From: a candidate division KSB3 bacterium
GTDB lineage: Bacteria > Moduliflexota > Moduliflexia > Moduliflexales > Moduliflexaceae
NCBI GenBank assembly: GCA_002748425.1
Contig: PDSJ01000015.1
Coordinates: forward strand, 1-64,000
DNA length: 64,000 bases
Direction: 5' to 3'
The notes beneath the pieces are model-generated. The model made no database searches, was not told where the DNA came from, and saw only the letters and a list, made by a program, of their open reading frames with translations. Each line of letters opens with the position of its first letter. Position 1 is the first letter of the stretch. A program made the position numbers and the translations under genes. Positions 1-8,274 of this stretch are shown here, piece after piece.

Positions 1-290
1 TCGCTCCCGTCATATAAATCCTCGCGCGTATATCCATCATATTTCAGAATGACGGCATAATTTCCTTTTTGGAAAACACTGCCATTACTCGAATTCACAA
101 CGCCGACTGGTTTCGGCCCTTTTGGTCCCTTTTTTTGCTGCATGGCAGCCTTCTTATCGTTCGATTCGACCTTGGCGTGTTGTTGTTCGGCATCTGCCGC
201 TAAGGCTGGCAGAAAAACCGTTACCAGAAGGAGTAAACCGGCTCCTATGACGGAATGTAATAATTTCTTATAATATTGTGATGCTAACAT
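1..290 (-). CDS. Exported protein of unknown function, 5' part only (3' end outside window)
   Basis: The minus-strand frame opens at an ATG (288-290) and stays open to base 1, so about 96 N-terminal residues are visible and the C-terminus lies outside the window. The protein starts with a basic residue pair and a hydrophobic run (GAGLLLLVTVFLPALAA), a typical Sec signal peptide ending in Ala-Leu-Ala-Ala. A Lys/Gln-rich linker follows (QQKKGPKGPKP), then VGVVNSSNGS and a segment ending YDGYTREDLYDGS. That pattern looks like the first strands of an outer-membrane or periplasmic beta protein, but I do not recognise the family. It lies upstream (on the coordinate axis) of the DUF2023 and flavodoxin genes on the same strand, so it may be the last gene of that unit. 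Confidence 0.6.
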   Translation of the reverse strand, partial: MLASQYYKKLLHSVIGAGLLLLVTVFLPALAADAEQQHAKVESNDKKAAMQQKKGPKGPKPVGVVNSSNGSVFQKGNYAVILKYDGYTREDLYDGS

Positions 291-338
291 ACATGTGTCT
301 CCCGACTTTTTGGTGAAGTGTGGCTTGAATTGTTCTTG

Positions 339-776
339 TTAACCGATGAGTTGCCCTTTTCCCTGATCATTTTTGCGCTGGAGGTAGCGTTCGCACTGTT
401 TTTTGCGATCGTAGCCAAGCATAATGCCGAGCATAAAATCTTCCTCATCACTATAGTCATGCAAATGAACTTTACCGATCTTCTCAATAACCTTGATACA
501 GATCGATGCGCCAAAGAAAACATTAATCTTCTTCTTTCCTAAAGGGTAAATCACATGAGCGATCTGTTCGCGGTCTAAGCGCTCTCGAATTTTACGTTCA
601 TTCTCTTGTGAGGTCGTATGCAGAATCAAATTCCGCAATCCCTTCTTGTATTCGTAGATATGGTGCAGAAAGACATGCGTATTTTCCGAACGAACAAAGT
701 TTACAAAATCGAGCATCCATTTTTGGGCTTCACTATGTTTGGTTTCATGTTGTTGGCGCACGAACATGGTCCTCAT
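339..776 (-). CDS. DUF2023 family protein (flavodoxin-associated)
   Basis: The conserved core contains FLHHIYEYKKGLRNLILHTT, KKKINVFFG and EEDFMLGIMLGYDRKKQCERY, which match my memory of the DUF2023 family, small proteins usually encoded next to a flavodoxin. That is the context here: the reading frame follows the flavodoxin gene on the same strand with almost no gap. Its biochemical role is not known. The open frame extends up to base 848, but its first 24 residues are Cys-rich, look unlike the family and have no good ribosome site. The Met at 774-776 lies 14 bases after a GGAGG and is preferred, while the Met at 714-716 would give a protein closer to the usual family length. The start is uncertain; the family call is firm. 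Confidence 0.8.
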   Translation of the reverse strand: MRTMFVRQQHETKHSEAQKWMLDFVNFVRSENTHVFLHHIYEYKKGLRNLILHTTSQENERKIRERLDREQIAHVIYPLGKKKINVFFGASICIKVIEKIGKVHLHDYSDEEDFMLGIMLGYDRKKQCERYLQRKNDQGKGQLIG

Positions 777-852
777 ATGCAGGGAACATGCCTCCACTCT
801 CATTCTTTTTCCGCATGTACAGCAAAGAACGAGAGCGAGGCACATCATGTAT

Positions 853-1356
853 TTACATTGCCGCTTTCAATCCCTCAATCCATTTTGCGATGCGTTCGTC
901 GGTCAAATCGCTTTCATTGTCCTCATCGATGACGAGACCGACAAATTGTCCGTCTTTCACTGCTTTGGATGCATCGTACTCATATCCGTCAGTCGAGCAA
1001 TTTCCTATGACAGTTGCGCCTTTTTCAACAACCTTTTCATACAGAATCCCAATCGCATCGACAAAGCTGTCGGGATAGCCTTGCGAATCGCCTGTGCCGA
1101 ATAAGGCCACTTTTTTGCCGGACAACTCCAGGTCATCGAGTTTCGTGATACCATCTTCCCAGTCATCTTGTAAATCTCCGACTCCCCAGGTCGAGCTGCC
1201 GAGCAGAAGCGTCTGGTATTTGCCTAAATCATCTGCCGACACATCTGAAATTGCCCACAAATCGGCGGATTCCACACCGAATGCGTCTTGAATTTTTTTT
1301 GCAACCCCTTGGGTGTTTCCTGTTGTCGAACCATACACAATACCGATCTTAGCCAT
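853..1356 (-). CDS. fldA: Flavodoxin
   Basis: A 167-residue soluble FMN protein that carries single electrons at low potential, replacing ferredoxin when iron is scarce. The phosphate-binding loop SSTTGNT-type is seen as YGSTTGNTQ at residues 8-16. The 50s loop (GSSTWGVGDLQDDW) and the 90s loop (GTGDSQGYPDSF) that sandwich the FMN ring are both present. The length matches long-chain flavodoxins. A strong ribosome site, GGAGG six bases from the ATG, fixes the start. The DUF2023 gene follows directly. The gene sits at the edge of a large metal-uptake region, which fits an iron-sparing role, and the downstream hydrogenase genes give a possible electron partner (inference). Confidence 0.95.
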   Translation of the reverse strand: MAKIGIVYGSTTGNTQGVAKKIQDAFGVESADLWAISDVSADDLGKYQTLLLGSSTWGVGDLQDDWEDGITKLDDLELSGKKVALFGTGDSQGYPDSFVDAIGILYEKVVEKGATVIGNCSTDGYEYDASKAVKDGQFVGLVIDEDNESDLTDERIAKWIEGLKAAM

Positions 1357-1444
1357 GATATGTTTCCTCCATAATCTATAAGTTTAATGTTATTCTATTG
1401 ATCTTCCACTGTCCCTTTATGTTGTAAAGGCGACACGGGTGTTC

Positions 1445-1512
1445 ACCGCAGAGGGTGCAGAGAAACACAGGGCATCAAAGCATTGTCTGCGTCTCTCCGC
1501 GTTCTCTGTGGT
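1445..1512. repeat. Imperfect inverted pair of 'CGCAGAG'-type repeat
   Basis: The left arm starts ACCGCAGAGGGTGCAGAG (1445-1462). The right arm, read on the other strand, starts ACCACAGAGAACGCGGAG (1512-1495). The arms are separated by about 15 bases around 1471-1485 and would form an imperfect stem-loop. The arms resemble the short CGCAGAG tandem-like repeat scattered in many environmental bacterial genomes. It lies between the FmdE-like/AHKP gene and the flavodoxin gene. Confidence 0.55.
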
Positions 1513-1536
1513 AAAAAATCAGCTGCTCAGAATGAC

Positions 1537-2631
1537 TCAAAAATTTTTTTCGATCACCTCAAAATAGCCGAAATCTCCATCTGCCCGCTGGGTCAGTAAG
1601 CCCGTAATGAATGATTTCTTGGCCCGTTGAAATTCTTTTTCAGGGAATTTCTCGGGGCTTTTCTTTGCGGCTCCCAGATGTTTAATGTCTTCAGCCAGAG
1701 ACTGGTTATACGTAAAGATGACTTTATGTCCGTTCGAAGGCTGCTCTGCTGTAAATACATAGGCTTTTGGGGCGATCCCGAACTCCGCATCTTCGCGCGC
1801 GAGCCGTCGGCCAAAATAGAGATCCCAGGTATCCCAGACCCCTCCCATCTTCGTTTTGGTGCTCATTACAAAGTCCTGAACCTCGGGCACCTCATCGCCG
1901 TACAGTTCCCGAATAGCGAATTCCAGGGCTAAATACCCCGTGGTGACGCCCAGGCACAGACCGACCGGACGGATGGCAATATCTACCTGTTTGCCGGCGG
2001 CTTTCTTTTTCTCAAGCATGGCCATAATCTGTTTCATGCCGGAGAGATGGTGATATTGATAACTCTCTTGAATGCGCAGAGGACGAACAACTCCACTGGC
2101 ATCTTTCACAAGCAGCGGATCGGCCGGCAGCAGCGCCTTAATCTCGTCGTCAAAATCTTTCGACAAGGGCTGATAACTGTCCGGCGAAATCGCATCGACC
2201 GCTTCCCCGACCTGTAGTGACGCACAGGTTGTCGCGGAGGTTTTCGCCTCGCCAATTTCTGAAGTCACTTCAGATACTGTTTCCCCTTCTTTTGGCAACG
2301 GCCCCGCTTTTTCAATCGAATGCCCCGGCCCTCCGTCAAAAAATATGCTATATGGCTCTGTTTGTTTCGGGCAAAGCACCTCACTGTTTTCATCGAGCGT
2401 TCCCTCCCACAGCACAGCGCCTGAAGCTTGCGATTTCAGCTGAATCGTTTTCCCAGCGGCCATCTTGCCGTTGGAAAACCCCGCCATCACAAGAATCGTT
2501 CCATCCTCATTGTCTTCGACAAGCAAAACCGGGCTATGCGCCTCGCTAACACGAGGAGCGAGTGGTATAAGCATTACTGCCAAAGCAACAACAGTGAATA
2601 CAGCAAGATACGCTTGACATAATTGTTTCAT
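1537..2631 (-). CDS. Exported AHKP-domain protein with FmdE-like C-terminal domain
   Basis: A 364-residue protein with a signal peptide (residues 1-31) whose best cleavage site, after Ser-Glu-Ala, would leave His32 as the mature N-terminus. Residues 32-110 form a beta-rich domain (HSPVLLVEDNEDGTI ... FFDGGPGH at 98-104) shared with the proteins at 14533-15834 and 20436-21137. The C-terminal half (about 190-350) carries VGLCLGVTTGYLALEFAIRE, a downstream TKTKMGGVWDTWD stretch and a KVIFTYN strand. The layout recalls the FmdE/formylmethanofuran-dehydrogenase-operon domain but lacks its usual GHxCPG start, so that relation is tentative. ATG preceded by a purine-rich ACGGAGAAAAAA ribosome site. 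A metal-binding periplasmic role is inferred from its paralogues and from ZinT next door. Confidence 0.7.
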   Translation of the reverse strand: MKQLCQAYLAVFTVVALAVMLIPLAPRVSEAHSPVLLVEDNEDGTILVMAGFSNGKMAAGKTIQLKSQASGAVLWEGTLDENSEVLCPKQTEPYSIFFDGGPGHSIEKAGPLPKEGETVSEVTSEIGEAKTSATTCASLQVGEAVDAISPDSYQPLSKDFDDEIKALLPADPLLVKDASGVVRPLRIQESYQYHHLSGMKQIMAMLEKKKAAGKQVDIAIRPVGLCLGVTTGYLALEFAIRELYGDEVPEVQDFVMSTKTKMGGVWDTWDLYFGRRLAREDAEFGIAPKAYVFTAEQPSNGHKVIFTYNQSLAEDIKHLGAAKKSPEKFPEKEFQRAKKSFITGLLTQRADGDFGYFEVIEKNF

Positions 2632-2850
2632 TTTTTTCTCCGTAACTATTTAGCAGTCATACCCCGAAAGGCTTCAGGTATTGTAAAAAGAGGGAACATG
2701 ACCTCCCCAAACTCTCTACTGCGTAGAGGTTACATCGCGTATCACCGCCTCGGGAGAAGGAGAGAGGGCAGGCATCATTTCTACACTACTGCATCCGCCT
2801 CCGGCAAAAAGTCTGACAAATAGTTGCTCTTCTCCTTTCAGAAACGTCTT

Positions 2851-2874
2851 GGTGGGCCAAAAAGCAGGCCCACC
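2851..2874 (-). terminator. Perfect 8-bp hairpin after the ZinT-like gene
   Basis: GGTGGGCC (2851-2858) pairs with GGCCCACC (2867-2874) around an 8-base loop, 30 bases after the stop of the ZinT-like gene. On the minus strand no U-tract follows; the only T-run (about 2884-2892) is on the plus side. It may be a transcript-end stabilising hairpin rather than a classical intrinsic terminator. Confidence 0.5.
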
Positions 2875-2904
2875 CTGCAGAATATTTTTTCAGACTTTTC
2901 CTCA

Positions 2905-3540
2905 TTAAAACATCGAAGCGAAATCTTTGGCATGCTTGATGGTATTCTCCACCGCGTTTTCGACCGTCGTGTCCGCATCGACCATTGTCGGCCACCACAT
3001 CGCGTTGGGATGGTTCATCAGTTTCTCCGAATCCATCTCTCCGTAACGCATGTGCCAGTGCGTCTTACCTTCTTCATGGGCATGAACTTCGGTCATAATG
3101 AGGTTCGTGTATTCCTTACAGGCATCGCCGCCTGATGTTAAGAGGAAGGTATACCAATAAAATTCATGCGTAGTTCCATCTTTGTTTGTAAAGGTTGTGC
3201 TCTCTTTTCCTGTACTGTCGTATTTGCAGACCGCTTTGACCGTTGTGCCGTCGTTCTCATAGTAGGTGATGGTATTTCCTTCTAACAGTAATGCCCCAAA
3301 ATCCGTTTCATACATTGAGGCCATAAACGATTTTACGTCTTCTGCACTTTTGCCTTCAGCAGCCTTGGCAATGGCCGCAAATCCCTTTTCCATTGCCGGA
3401 TCGCTGTTAAGCATATGGGAACTGAGCCATTTTCCCTTCCATCCGGCAAAAAGCTCAGCATCTTCAGCAAATGCGAAGGCTGCAAAGATTAGTACATGTA
3501 CAGTACAGATACTGAGAATGAATGTTTTTCGTGTTTTCAT
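2905..3540 (-). CDS. zinT: ZinT-family periplasmic metal-binding protein
   Basis: About 211 residues. A signal peptide (MKTRKTFILSICTV ... AFAFA) is followed by a lipocalin-like domain that opens with FAGWKGKWLSS and closes with a His-rich stretch (VHAHEEGKTHWHMRYG) and WWPTMVDADTTVENAVENTI. These W-x-G-x-W and His/WPT signatures match the ZinT/YodA family, which binds Zn, Cd or related divalent ions in the periplasm and helps ABC uptake. The open frame starts at 3582, but a well-placed AAGGAGA before the ATG at 3538-3540 decides the start. It precedes the AHKP/FmdE-like exported protein on the same strand, so the two may be co-expressed. The metal is not predictable from sequence. Confidence 0.8.
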   Translation of the reverse strand: MKTRKTFILSICTVHVLIFAAFAFAEDAELFAGWKGKWLSSHMLNSDPAMEKGFAAIAKAAEGKSAEDVKSFMASMYETDFGALLLEGNTITYYENDGTTVKAVCKYDSTGKESTTFTNKDGTTHEFYWYTFLLTSGGDACKEYTNLIMTEVHAHEEGKTHWHMRYGEMDSEKLMNHPNAMWWPTMVDADTTVENAVENTIKHAKDFASMF

Positions 3541-3988
3541 GGTGGAATGTCTCCTTAATTTTGTCTCAGCCTCTCCCCGCAAACTCAGAAAGTTCTCCGG
3601 TTTGTCGACAGGAGGGGAGTCCCGCAGGTGTCATGCGGATGTTACTGGAAAGGCTACCCACAACTGAGCGAAATAGTTCGCGCGCAGAACATCTTTTTCG
3701 AGTGTTTTTTCACCGCTCTTTTGCTCTGACAGGTGACGAACCGTCTCATCTCCGGCGAGTAGCCCTGGCGTGTATGATGTAAAGTAGCCCGGAGCACACA
3801 TGTACCCCTCTTATTTACATAAGGCATCACCTCTTTTGAGTTGTGCAAAAGCAATAATATTAGTTGCAACAAACGTTCTGCCTGAAAAAAATTAAAAGGA
3901 CACATTCGTTGTTTCGTTCCGACGTACTCTCCTCTCTCTCTCCTGCCGTTGCTCGCTTACTGCGGCCGAAACATTGAAAAAAGATAAG
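3541..3988. other. Intergenic region without a supported gene
   Basis: Upstream of the ZinT-like gene and downstream of the DUF2325 gene. Short frames here (for example 3654-3905) lack family signals and ribosome sites. A weak copy of the TTAG-N6-CTAA element (TTAGTTGCAACAAA near 3860-3873) is present, one base off in the right half. I see no clear promoter, riboswitch or RNA gene. Confidence 0.4.
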
Positions 3989-5152
3989 TTATGCCGAAGC
4001 TTCTTGCAGCGATCCACGCGCGACATCCGCCAAGGTATTCTGCACAGCACTTAAACTGGAACTTCGGAGCATGTAATACGGTTTCTTCAGGACTTTACAG
4101 CATTTCTTGACGTGCAGGCAGGCCGAGTGACTATTCACATCCACTGGGCAGATCACCACATCATTTCGTTCGACCAAATGTGAAAGAGCCTCGACTCCCT
4201 GAGACTTTTCCCCGTCGTGGTATTCGAATTGTCCCCCCATCGTCGTCACAAGCCGTTCGTAAAAGGAACGCAGCTTTGTCATGCCGCCGACGATCAAAAT
4301 CCGTCGATCGCATAGTGCCTCTCTCTGGCAGTGTTCAGAGGGCGATGCCGCCCGACTGAACTGCTTTAAAATTTTATCGAGTTCACTTTGCATATCTTCA
4401 ACGAACAACTGATGCTCGTCAAGACGTTGTTCAAAATGCTCTTTTTCGCTTTTGAGAACTTCGACGGCGCGGGCTCGGGTGTGCAGTTTCTTTTCCAGTC
4501 GAAAATTTTTTGCCTGAAGGGCCTCGCATTCTGCCTGCAGCGCTGCCAGTTGCTGGTTTTGTTTTAAGGCGGCATTTTCATCGCGCAGCAGATGAAGTTC
4601 TCTCTCCTGCTGGCAGTGCTGCTGTTCATATGCTTTGAGTGATTTGTTTGTCTGTTTGAACGAAGTGCGCAGGTCCTGGTATCGTCTTTGTAAATCGCTG
4701 TGGTTCCGTTGGGTCGTTTCAAGTTTTTTCTGTTGCTGTATCTGAGATGCGAACTGGCGAAATCCGAGCATGTGAATTTCCCCGTAAAGATCAACACGCT
4801 GTTGAAATTCAAGATCGAGGTATGCAGCTGAAAACCACAGCAGCGCTCCAGCATTCTCCGGGGTGAGAATCTTATAAAAAAACGGCAACCACTCTTCGGG
4901 AGGGATCGAGCGCCAGTCAGCAATTTCCCTGGAATATTTACGGTTAAGCTGCTTTTCAAAACGCCTGGCTGCCGGGGAATCTTCCCGCACATTTTTAATG
5001 AGGGTCGCATGAACAGCATACTCTTTATGTAATTTTCCTCCGGTGATACCGCATCGCTTAAGAATCTGCCTCTGTTGGCTTATCGGCAGGCAGATACCAA
5101 CCAGCGGACAATGAAATAATTCATCGACCTCCCAGACTCTCTTGTGTTGCAT
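3989..5152 (-). CDS. DUF2325-domain protein with long coiled coil
   Basis: A 387-residue soluble protein with no signal peptide. Residues about 1-135 are alpha-helical (QQRQILKRCGITG, DWRSIPPEEWLPFF). Residues about 140-285 are a strong coiled coil rich in Gln, Glu and Lys. The C-terminal 100 residues form a DUF2325 domain: RRILIVGGMTKLRSFYERLV, FEYHDG, NDVVICPVDVNSHSAC and VKKCCKVLKKPYYMLRSSS. Conserved His and Cys in this domain suggest metal or redox sensing, but the family has no assigned activity. AAAGGAG lies eight bases before the ATG. The promoter carries a DtxR-type box between its -35 and -10 elements, so iron regulation is likely. Confidence 0.8.
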   Translation of the reverse strand: MQHKRVWEVDELFHCPLVGICLPISQQRQILKRCGITGGKLHKEYAVHATLIKNVREDSPAARRFEKQLNRKYSREIADWRSIPPEEWLPFFYKILTPENAGALLWFSAAYLDLEFQQRVDLYGEIHMLGFRQFASQIQQQKKLETTQRNHSDLQRRYQDLRTSFKQTNKSLKAYEQQHCQQERELHLLRDENAALKQNQQLAALQAECEALQAKNFRLEKKLHTRARAVEVLKSEKEHFEQRLDEHQLFVEDMQSELDKILKQFSRAASPSEHCQREALCDRRILIVGGMTKLRSFYERLVTTMGGQFEYHDGEKSQGVEALSHLVERNDVVICPVDVNSHSACLHVKKCCKVLKKPYYMLRSSSLSAVQNTLADVARGSLQEASA

Positions 5153-5202
5153 AGTGTGACTCCTTTGGGGTGTACAGCCTATTAAATGTTGTTAGCTCTC
5201 CC

Positions 5203-5232
5203 TCTATAAATTAGCCTTTCCTAAGTTATCAA
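5203..5232 (-). promoter_or_regulatory. Promoter with embedded DtxR-type iron box for the DUF2325 gene
   Basis: Read on the minus strand: -35 TTGATA (5227-5232), an 18-base spacer, -10 TATAGA (5203-5208). The spacer contains TTAGGAAAGGCTAA (5211-5224), a TTAG-N6-CTAA inverted element. It matches the DtxR/IdeR consensus (TTAGGTTAGGCTAACCTAA) at 14 of 19 positions by eye. Binding there would block RNA polymerase. Two DtxR-family genes in the window could supply the regulator. Confidence 0.6.
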
Positions 5233-5397
5233 GCTATGACTAAATGAAATTTTGTCAAGTCATTTTTTCAGGAAATTATTTAAATACGATTGAATGTGAG
5301 CTTGGAAAGACTTTCAGATAAGAAAGGACAGGGACAAAGGGCGATTCACCTGAATCCGAGTGAAGAGAGCAGGGGAGAAGTCACAGAAAAAGGGCGC

Positions 5398-6111
5398 TTA
5401 CTCCTTGATAAAGATATGCCGGCCTTGATGTTCGGAGAGGAGCATGCGCAGTCCATCATGGGTCGAGATGATCAGGGGATGTGAATGGTCGATGATCACG
5501 CTTTGTGCCTGGGCAACTCTCTCTAGAATCAGGCTGCTGCCGACATGGATGCCGTAGCTGTTCAGGACTTGTCGGGAATGCTGCCCCCCGAGCAGGTCCA
5601 GGACATGAAAGGTTTTTCCGCTTTGAGCAGCCACAAATTGCATCGTCGACTTGTCAATCGTCCCCCAAATTTTTGCAGCAAGAGCCTCGGTCACATGAAT
5701 GCGCTGCTTTTTTTCAATGACGGCAATATACTCCATTGGTGGGAGTTGGCGAAGCAGCACAATGGTGTCATTGCGGCGCAAGCCCAGGACATCCATCGTA
5801 TGCAGCAATGCTGGTCCTCCGATCGTGCCTTCCAGATGGCCCTGCTCGCGGGGGCGCATTTCAACAACGGGGATTCTCCGTCCGTCTTCGAGGTGGACGA
5901 TGATTTTAGCTGCCATGCCACTGCCGAGGACCACATCAGCTTTTGGTCCCCGAATCTTTAAGGGCTGCATGAGCACTTCTTCATCCAGACGGGCCAGTCG
6001 GCTTCCCTCAAATATGCCCATCTGCCGCAACTCTTCTGCAAGATGGGTCTCGGTCACAGCGACTAAAATAAGCGGCACTCCAATAGGCGCGTTATTTAAT
6101 GACTTAAGCAT
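5398..6111 (-). CDS. Protein with three tandem FeoA-like domains
   Basis: A 237-residue soluble protein made only of three SH3-like FeoA units: about residues 1-78 (LNNAPIGVPLILVAV ... GMAAKIIVHLEDG), 80-150 (DVLGLRRNDTIVLLRQLPPM) and 152-237 (GKTFHVLDLLGGQHS ... GIHVGSSLILERV). Single FeoA proteins modulate FeoB, and FeoA domains also occur as the C-terminal part of DtxR regulators. A triple form is unusual. AGGAGG before the ATG at 6109-6111 is well spaced; the start overlaps the end of the ATPase gene, so the two are translationally coupled. A regulatory or scaffold role towards that ATPase is inferred. Confidence 0.8.
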   Translation of the reverse strand: MLKSLNNAPIGVPLILVAVTETHLAEELRQMGIFEGSRLARLDEEVLMQPLKIRGPKADVVLGSGMAAKIIVHLEDGRRIPVVEMRPREQGHLEGTIGGPALLHTMDVLGLRRNDTIVLLRQLPPMEYIAVIEKKQRIHVTEALAAKIWGTIDKSTMQFVAAQSGKTFHVLDLLGGQHSRQVLNSYGIHVGSSLILERVAQAQSVIIDHSHPLIISTHDGLRMLLSEHQGRHIFIKE

Positions 6112-8230
6112 ATGAGTCCTCCTGAGATTGTGTATCCTGCTCCGGTTTCTGCATTCCTGCAAGGGCTGCATAAGCTAAAATTCCGACAGTCGTCAGGTTA
6201 TGGAGGAGCGCTGAAAGTACGGGTGGAAGCGTTCCGCTGCTGGCCAGCACTAATAAAAGCGAATTGACGCCGACTGTGCTGAGAAAACAATTCGTCATCG
6301 TGCGCTGCGCCTGCATGGCGAGTCGGCGGGCAGTGACCAGGGCCGACAAATCATCTTTCAAAAGGACGACCTGCGCGGATTCCCGCGCCAGATCGGCTCC
6401 GTGAGGCATACAGATTCCCACATCGGCAGTCACCAGGACGGGGGCATCATTGACCCCGTCACCGACAAAGGCGATCGTGTTTCCATCTTTCTGCAGGGCC
6501 TTTGCAATGTGTGCTTTATCCTCAGGGAGCAGCTCCCAGTGAAGTGCATCGATGTGACCGTCAAGTTCTTTTGCCAGGGCTTTGGCTGTATCGCGATGAT
6601 CGCCGGTCAGGACAACGATGCGGCTCATGCCGAGTTCTTTCAGTTCACGCAGGACACCGCAGGCTTCGGGGCGCAGCTGATCCTGCAAGACAACAAGCCC
6701 TTCCAGAATTCCATCGCGAGCGACAAACAGCGGTATTCTTCCCTCTTTATACATGACTGCGACGTCCTGTTCGACGGCAGCGCAATCGATCCCTTCGTCT
6801 TCAGCAATAAAATGGTAGCTGCCCACCAGCACTTCCGAGCCGTCAACAGACGCTGAGACACCGTGCGCAACGATAAAATCAACTCTGGTAATCGGCGGCA
6901 GCGCGAGCTGACGCTCTTTGGCTGCTCGAACGACTGCATCGGCTGCCGGATGCGCATAATGCTCCTCTGCACCAGCTGCCAGACATAACAGTTCGTCGTT
7001 GCTCAAGGATCCGATCGACACAACATCGATGACGTGCAATACGCCGCGAGTCAGGGTCCCGGTTTTGTCGAACACGATCGTATTGACTGTTGCAAAGGCT
7101 TCGAGCGCCTGAGCACCTTTCAGCAATACTCCGCAATGTGCCGCCGTGTACATGGCCACTTTAACGGCCACCGGGCTTGCAAGTTTCATGGCGCAGGAGT
7201 AATCGACTGTCAACACAGACGCAGCTCGCCGGACATCACGGCTTAACGCATAGATAAGCAGCCCCAGGGCAAAGGTGATCGGGACGAGTCTATCGGCCAG
7301 CTGCGTGCTGTATGTTTGAGACGGAGATTTCATGCGCATGGAATTTTCGATGAAACGGGAGATTCTGGCCATGCCAGTCTCTGAACCGACCTGTAATGCC
7401 TTGATGGTAATACGGCCTTCCTCAATCACTGATCCTGAGATGACCTCGCTTTCAGGAGACACGCGCACCGGTATGGATTCTCCGGTTATTGAACTTTGAT
7501 TGACTGAGGCTTCTCCGCAAACGACGATTCCGTCGATCGGAATCATTTCGCCTGTCCCGCAGATCACGCGATCACCGATTATCAGCTCGTTTGATGTGAG
7601 CTGTAACTCCTGTCCGTCCCGTTCGACCCAAATCGTCTCGACCTGGGGCCGCAAGAGACTTTTCAACAGATCGCTTGTCTTCTCTTCAGAGAGCTGTTCC
7701 AAGTATTCTCCCAGTGCAAGCAGCAAGCGGATCATGCCGGCAGTGGTATAGTCGCAGCGCATCATTGAAAAGCCGACAGCGGCGGCGTCGAGAACCTCAA
7801 CTTTAATCCCGTTATTGATAAATGTATCTAGCCCTTTCAGAAAGAGCTGCAGACTGGAAATCCAACTGACAAGCGCGGCGACCGGTCGAGGGAATAACGG
7901 GCCGAGAAGCAATGTCGAAGCCTGCATCAAGAGACTGAGCGGGTCGTGAGGGTGTTTGCGTTGAGCGTTCAGACGATACACGTCTGACGGAATGCTCCGG
8001 CAAGAGTATACAATCCGTTCACGTGTCGCTTTATGCCCGTTATAGCAGACGATAACGCTCGCAGCTCGTGCGTTGATGCGTACCTTGGAGACTCCTTCGA
8101 TACTGTAAAGCATTGCCTCAAAGTACGAGACGTCTAAGCTGGGATCGTGCAGTGCGTTCTGACGAAGGCGAATGCGGTGCGGCAGTTCGTGAACGATCTG
8201 TATCGGAAAAATGTTTGTATGTGAAGACAT
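6104..8230 (-). CDS. Heavy-metal P-type ATPase with S-C-A membrane motif (P1B-6 / FezB-like)
   Basis: A 708-residue metal pump. Residues 10-65 form an HMA-like domain without CxxC (HELPHRIRLRQ). The actuator carries TGES (249-252). The ion-binding helix carries DYSCAMKLASP with Ser-Cys-Ala at 345-347 in place of CPC. The phosphorylation site is DKTGTLTRG (Asp388), followed by the HP motif (YAHPAADAV), TGDHRDTA and GDGVNDAPV. As I recall, S-C-A marks the P1B-6 group, which includes FezB of ferrosomes, iron-storage compartments of anaerobes. It is followed by the triple-FeoA gene (overlapping) and preceded by small membrane-protein genes, which supports an iron role. Substrate assignment is inference; the enzyme class is certain. 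Confidence 0.9.
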   Translation of the reverse strand: MSSHTNIFPIQIVHELPHRIRLRQNALHDPSLDVSYFEAMLYSIEGVSKVRINARAASVIVCYNGHKATRERIVYSCRSIPSDVYRLNAQRKHPHDPLSLLMQASTLLLGPLFPRPVAALVSWISSLQLFLKGLDTFINNGIKVEVLDAAAVGFSMMRCDYTTAGMIRLLLALGEYLEQLSEEKTSDLLKSLLRPQVETIWVERDGQELQLTSNELIIGDRVICGTGEMIPIDGIVVCGEASVNQSSITGESIPVRVSPESEVISGSVIEEGRITIKALQVGSETGMARISRFIENSMRMKSPSQTYSTQLADRLVPITFALGLLIYALSRDVRRAASVLTVDYSCAMKLASPVAVKVAMYTAAHCGVLLKGAQALEAFATVNTIVFDKTGTLTRGVLHVIDVVSIGSLSNDELLCLAAGAEEHYAHPAADAVVRAAKERQLALPPITRVDFIVAHGVSASVDGSEVLVGSYHFIAEDEGIDCAAVEQDVAVMYKEGRIPLFVARDGILEGLVVLQDQLRPEACGVLRELKELGMSRIVVLTGDHRDTAKALAKELDGHIDALHWELLPEDKAHIAKALQKDGNTIAFVGDGVNDAPVLVTADVGICMPHGADLARESAQVVLLKDDLSALVTARRLAMQAQRTMTNCFLSTVGVNSLLLVLASSGTLPPVLSALLHNLTTVGILAYAALAGMQKPEQDTQSQEDSYA

Positions 8231-8274
8231 TATGCCATCCAGTGCTCGATACGTGTACGGCTGCCCGTAAACAT

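Noticed and set aside
608..1078. Plus-strand ORFs over the flavodoxin and DUF2023 genes
   Set aside because: They are antisense shadows of two recognised minus-strand genes and have no ribosome site or family marks.
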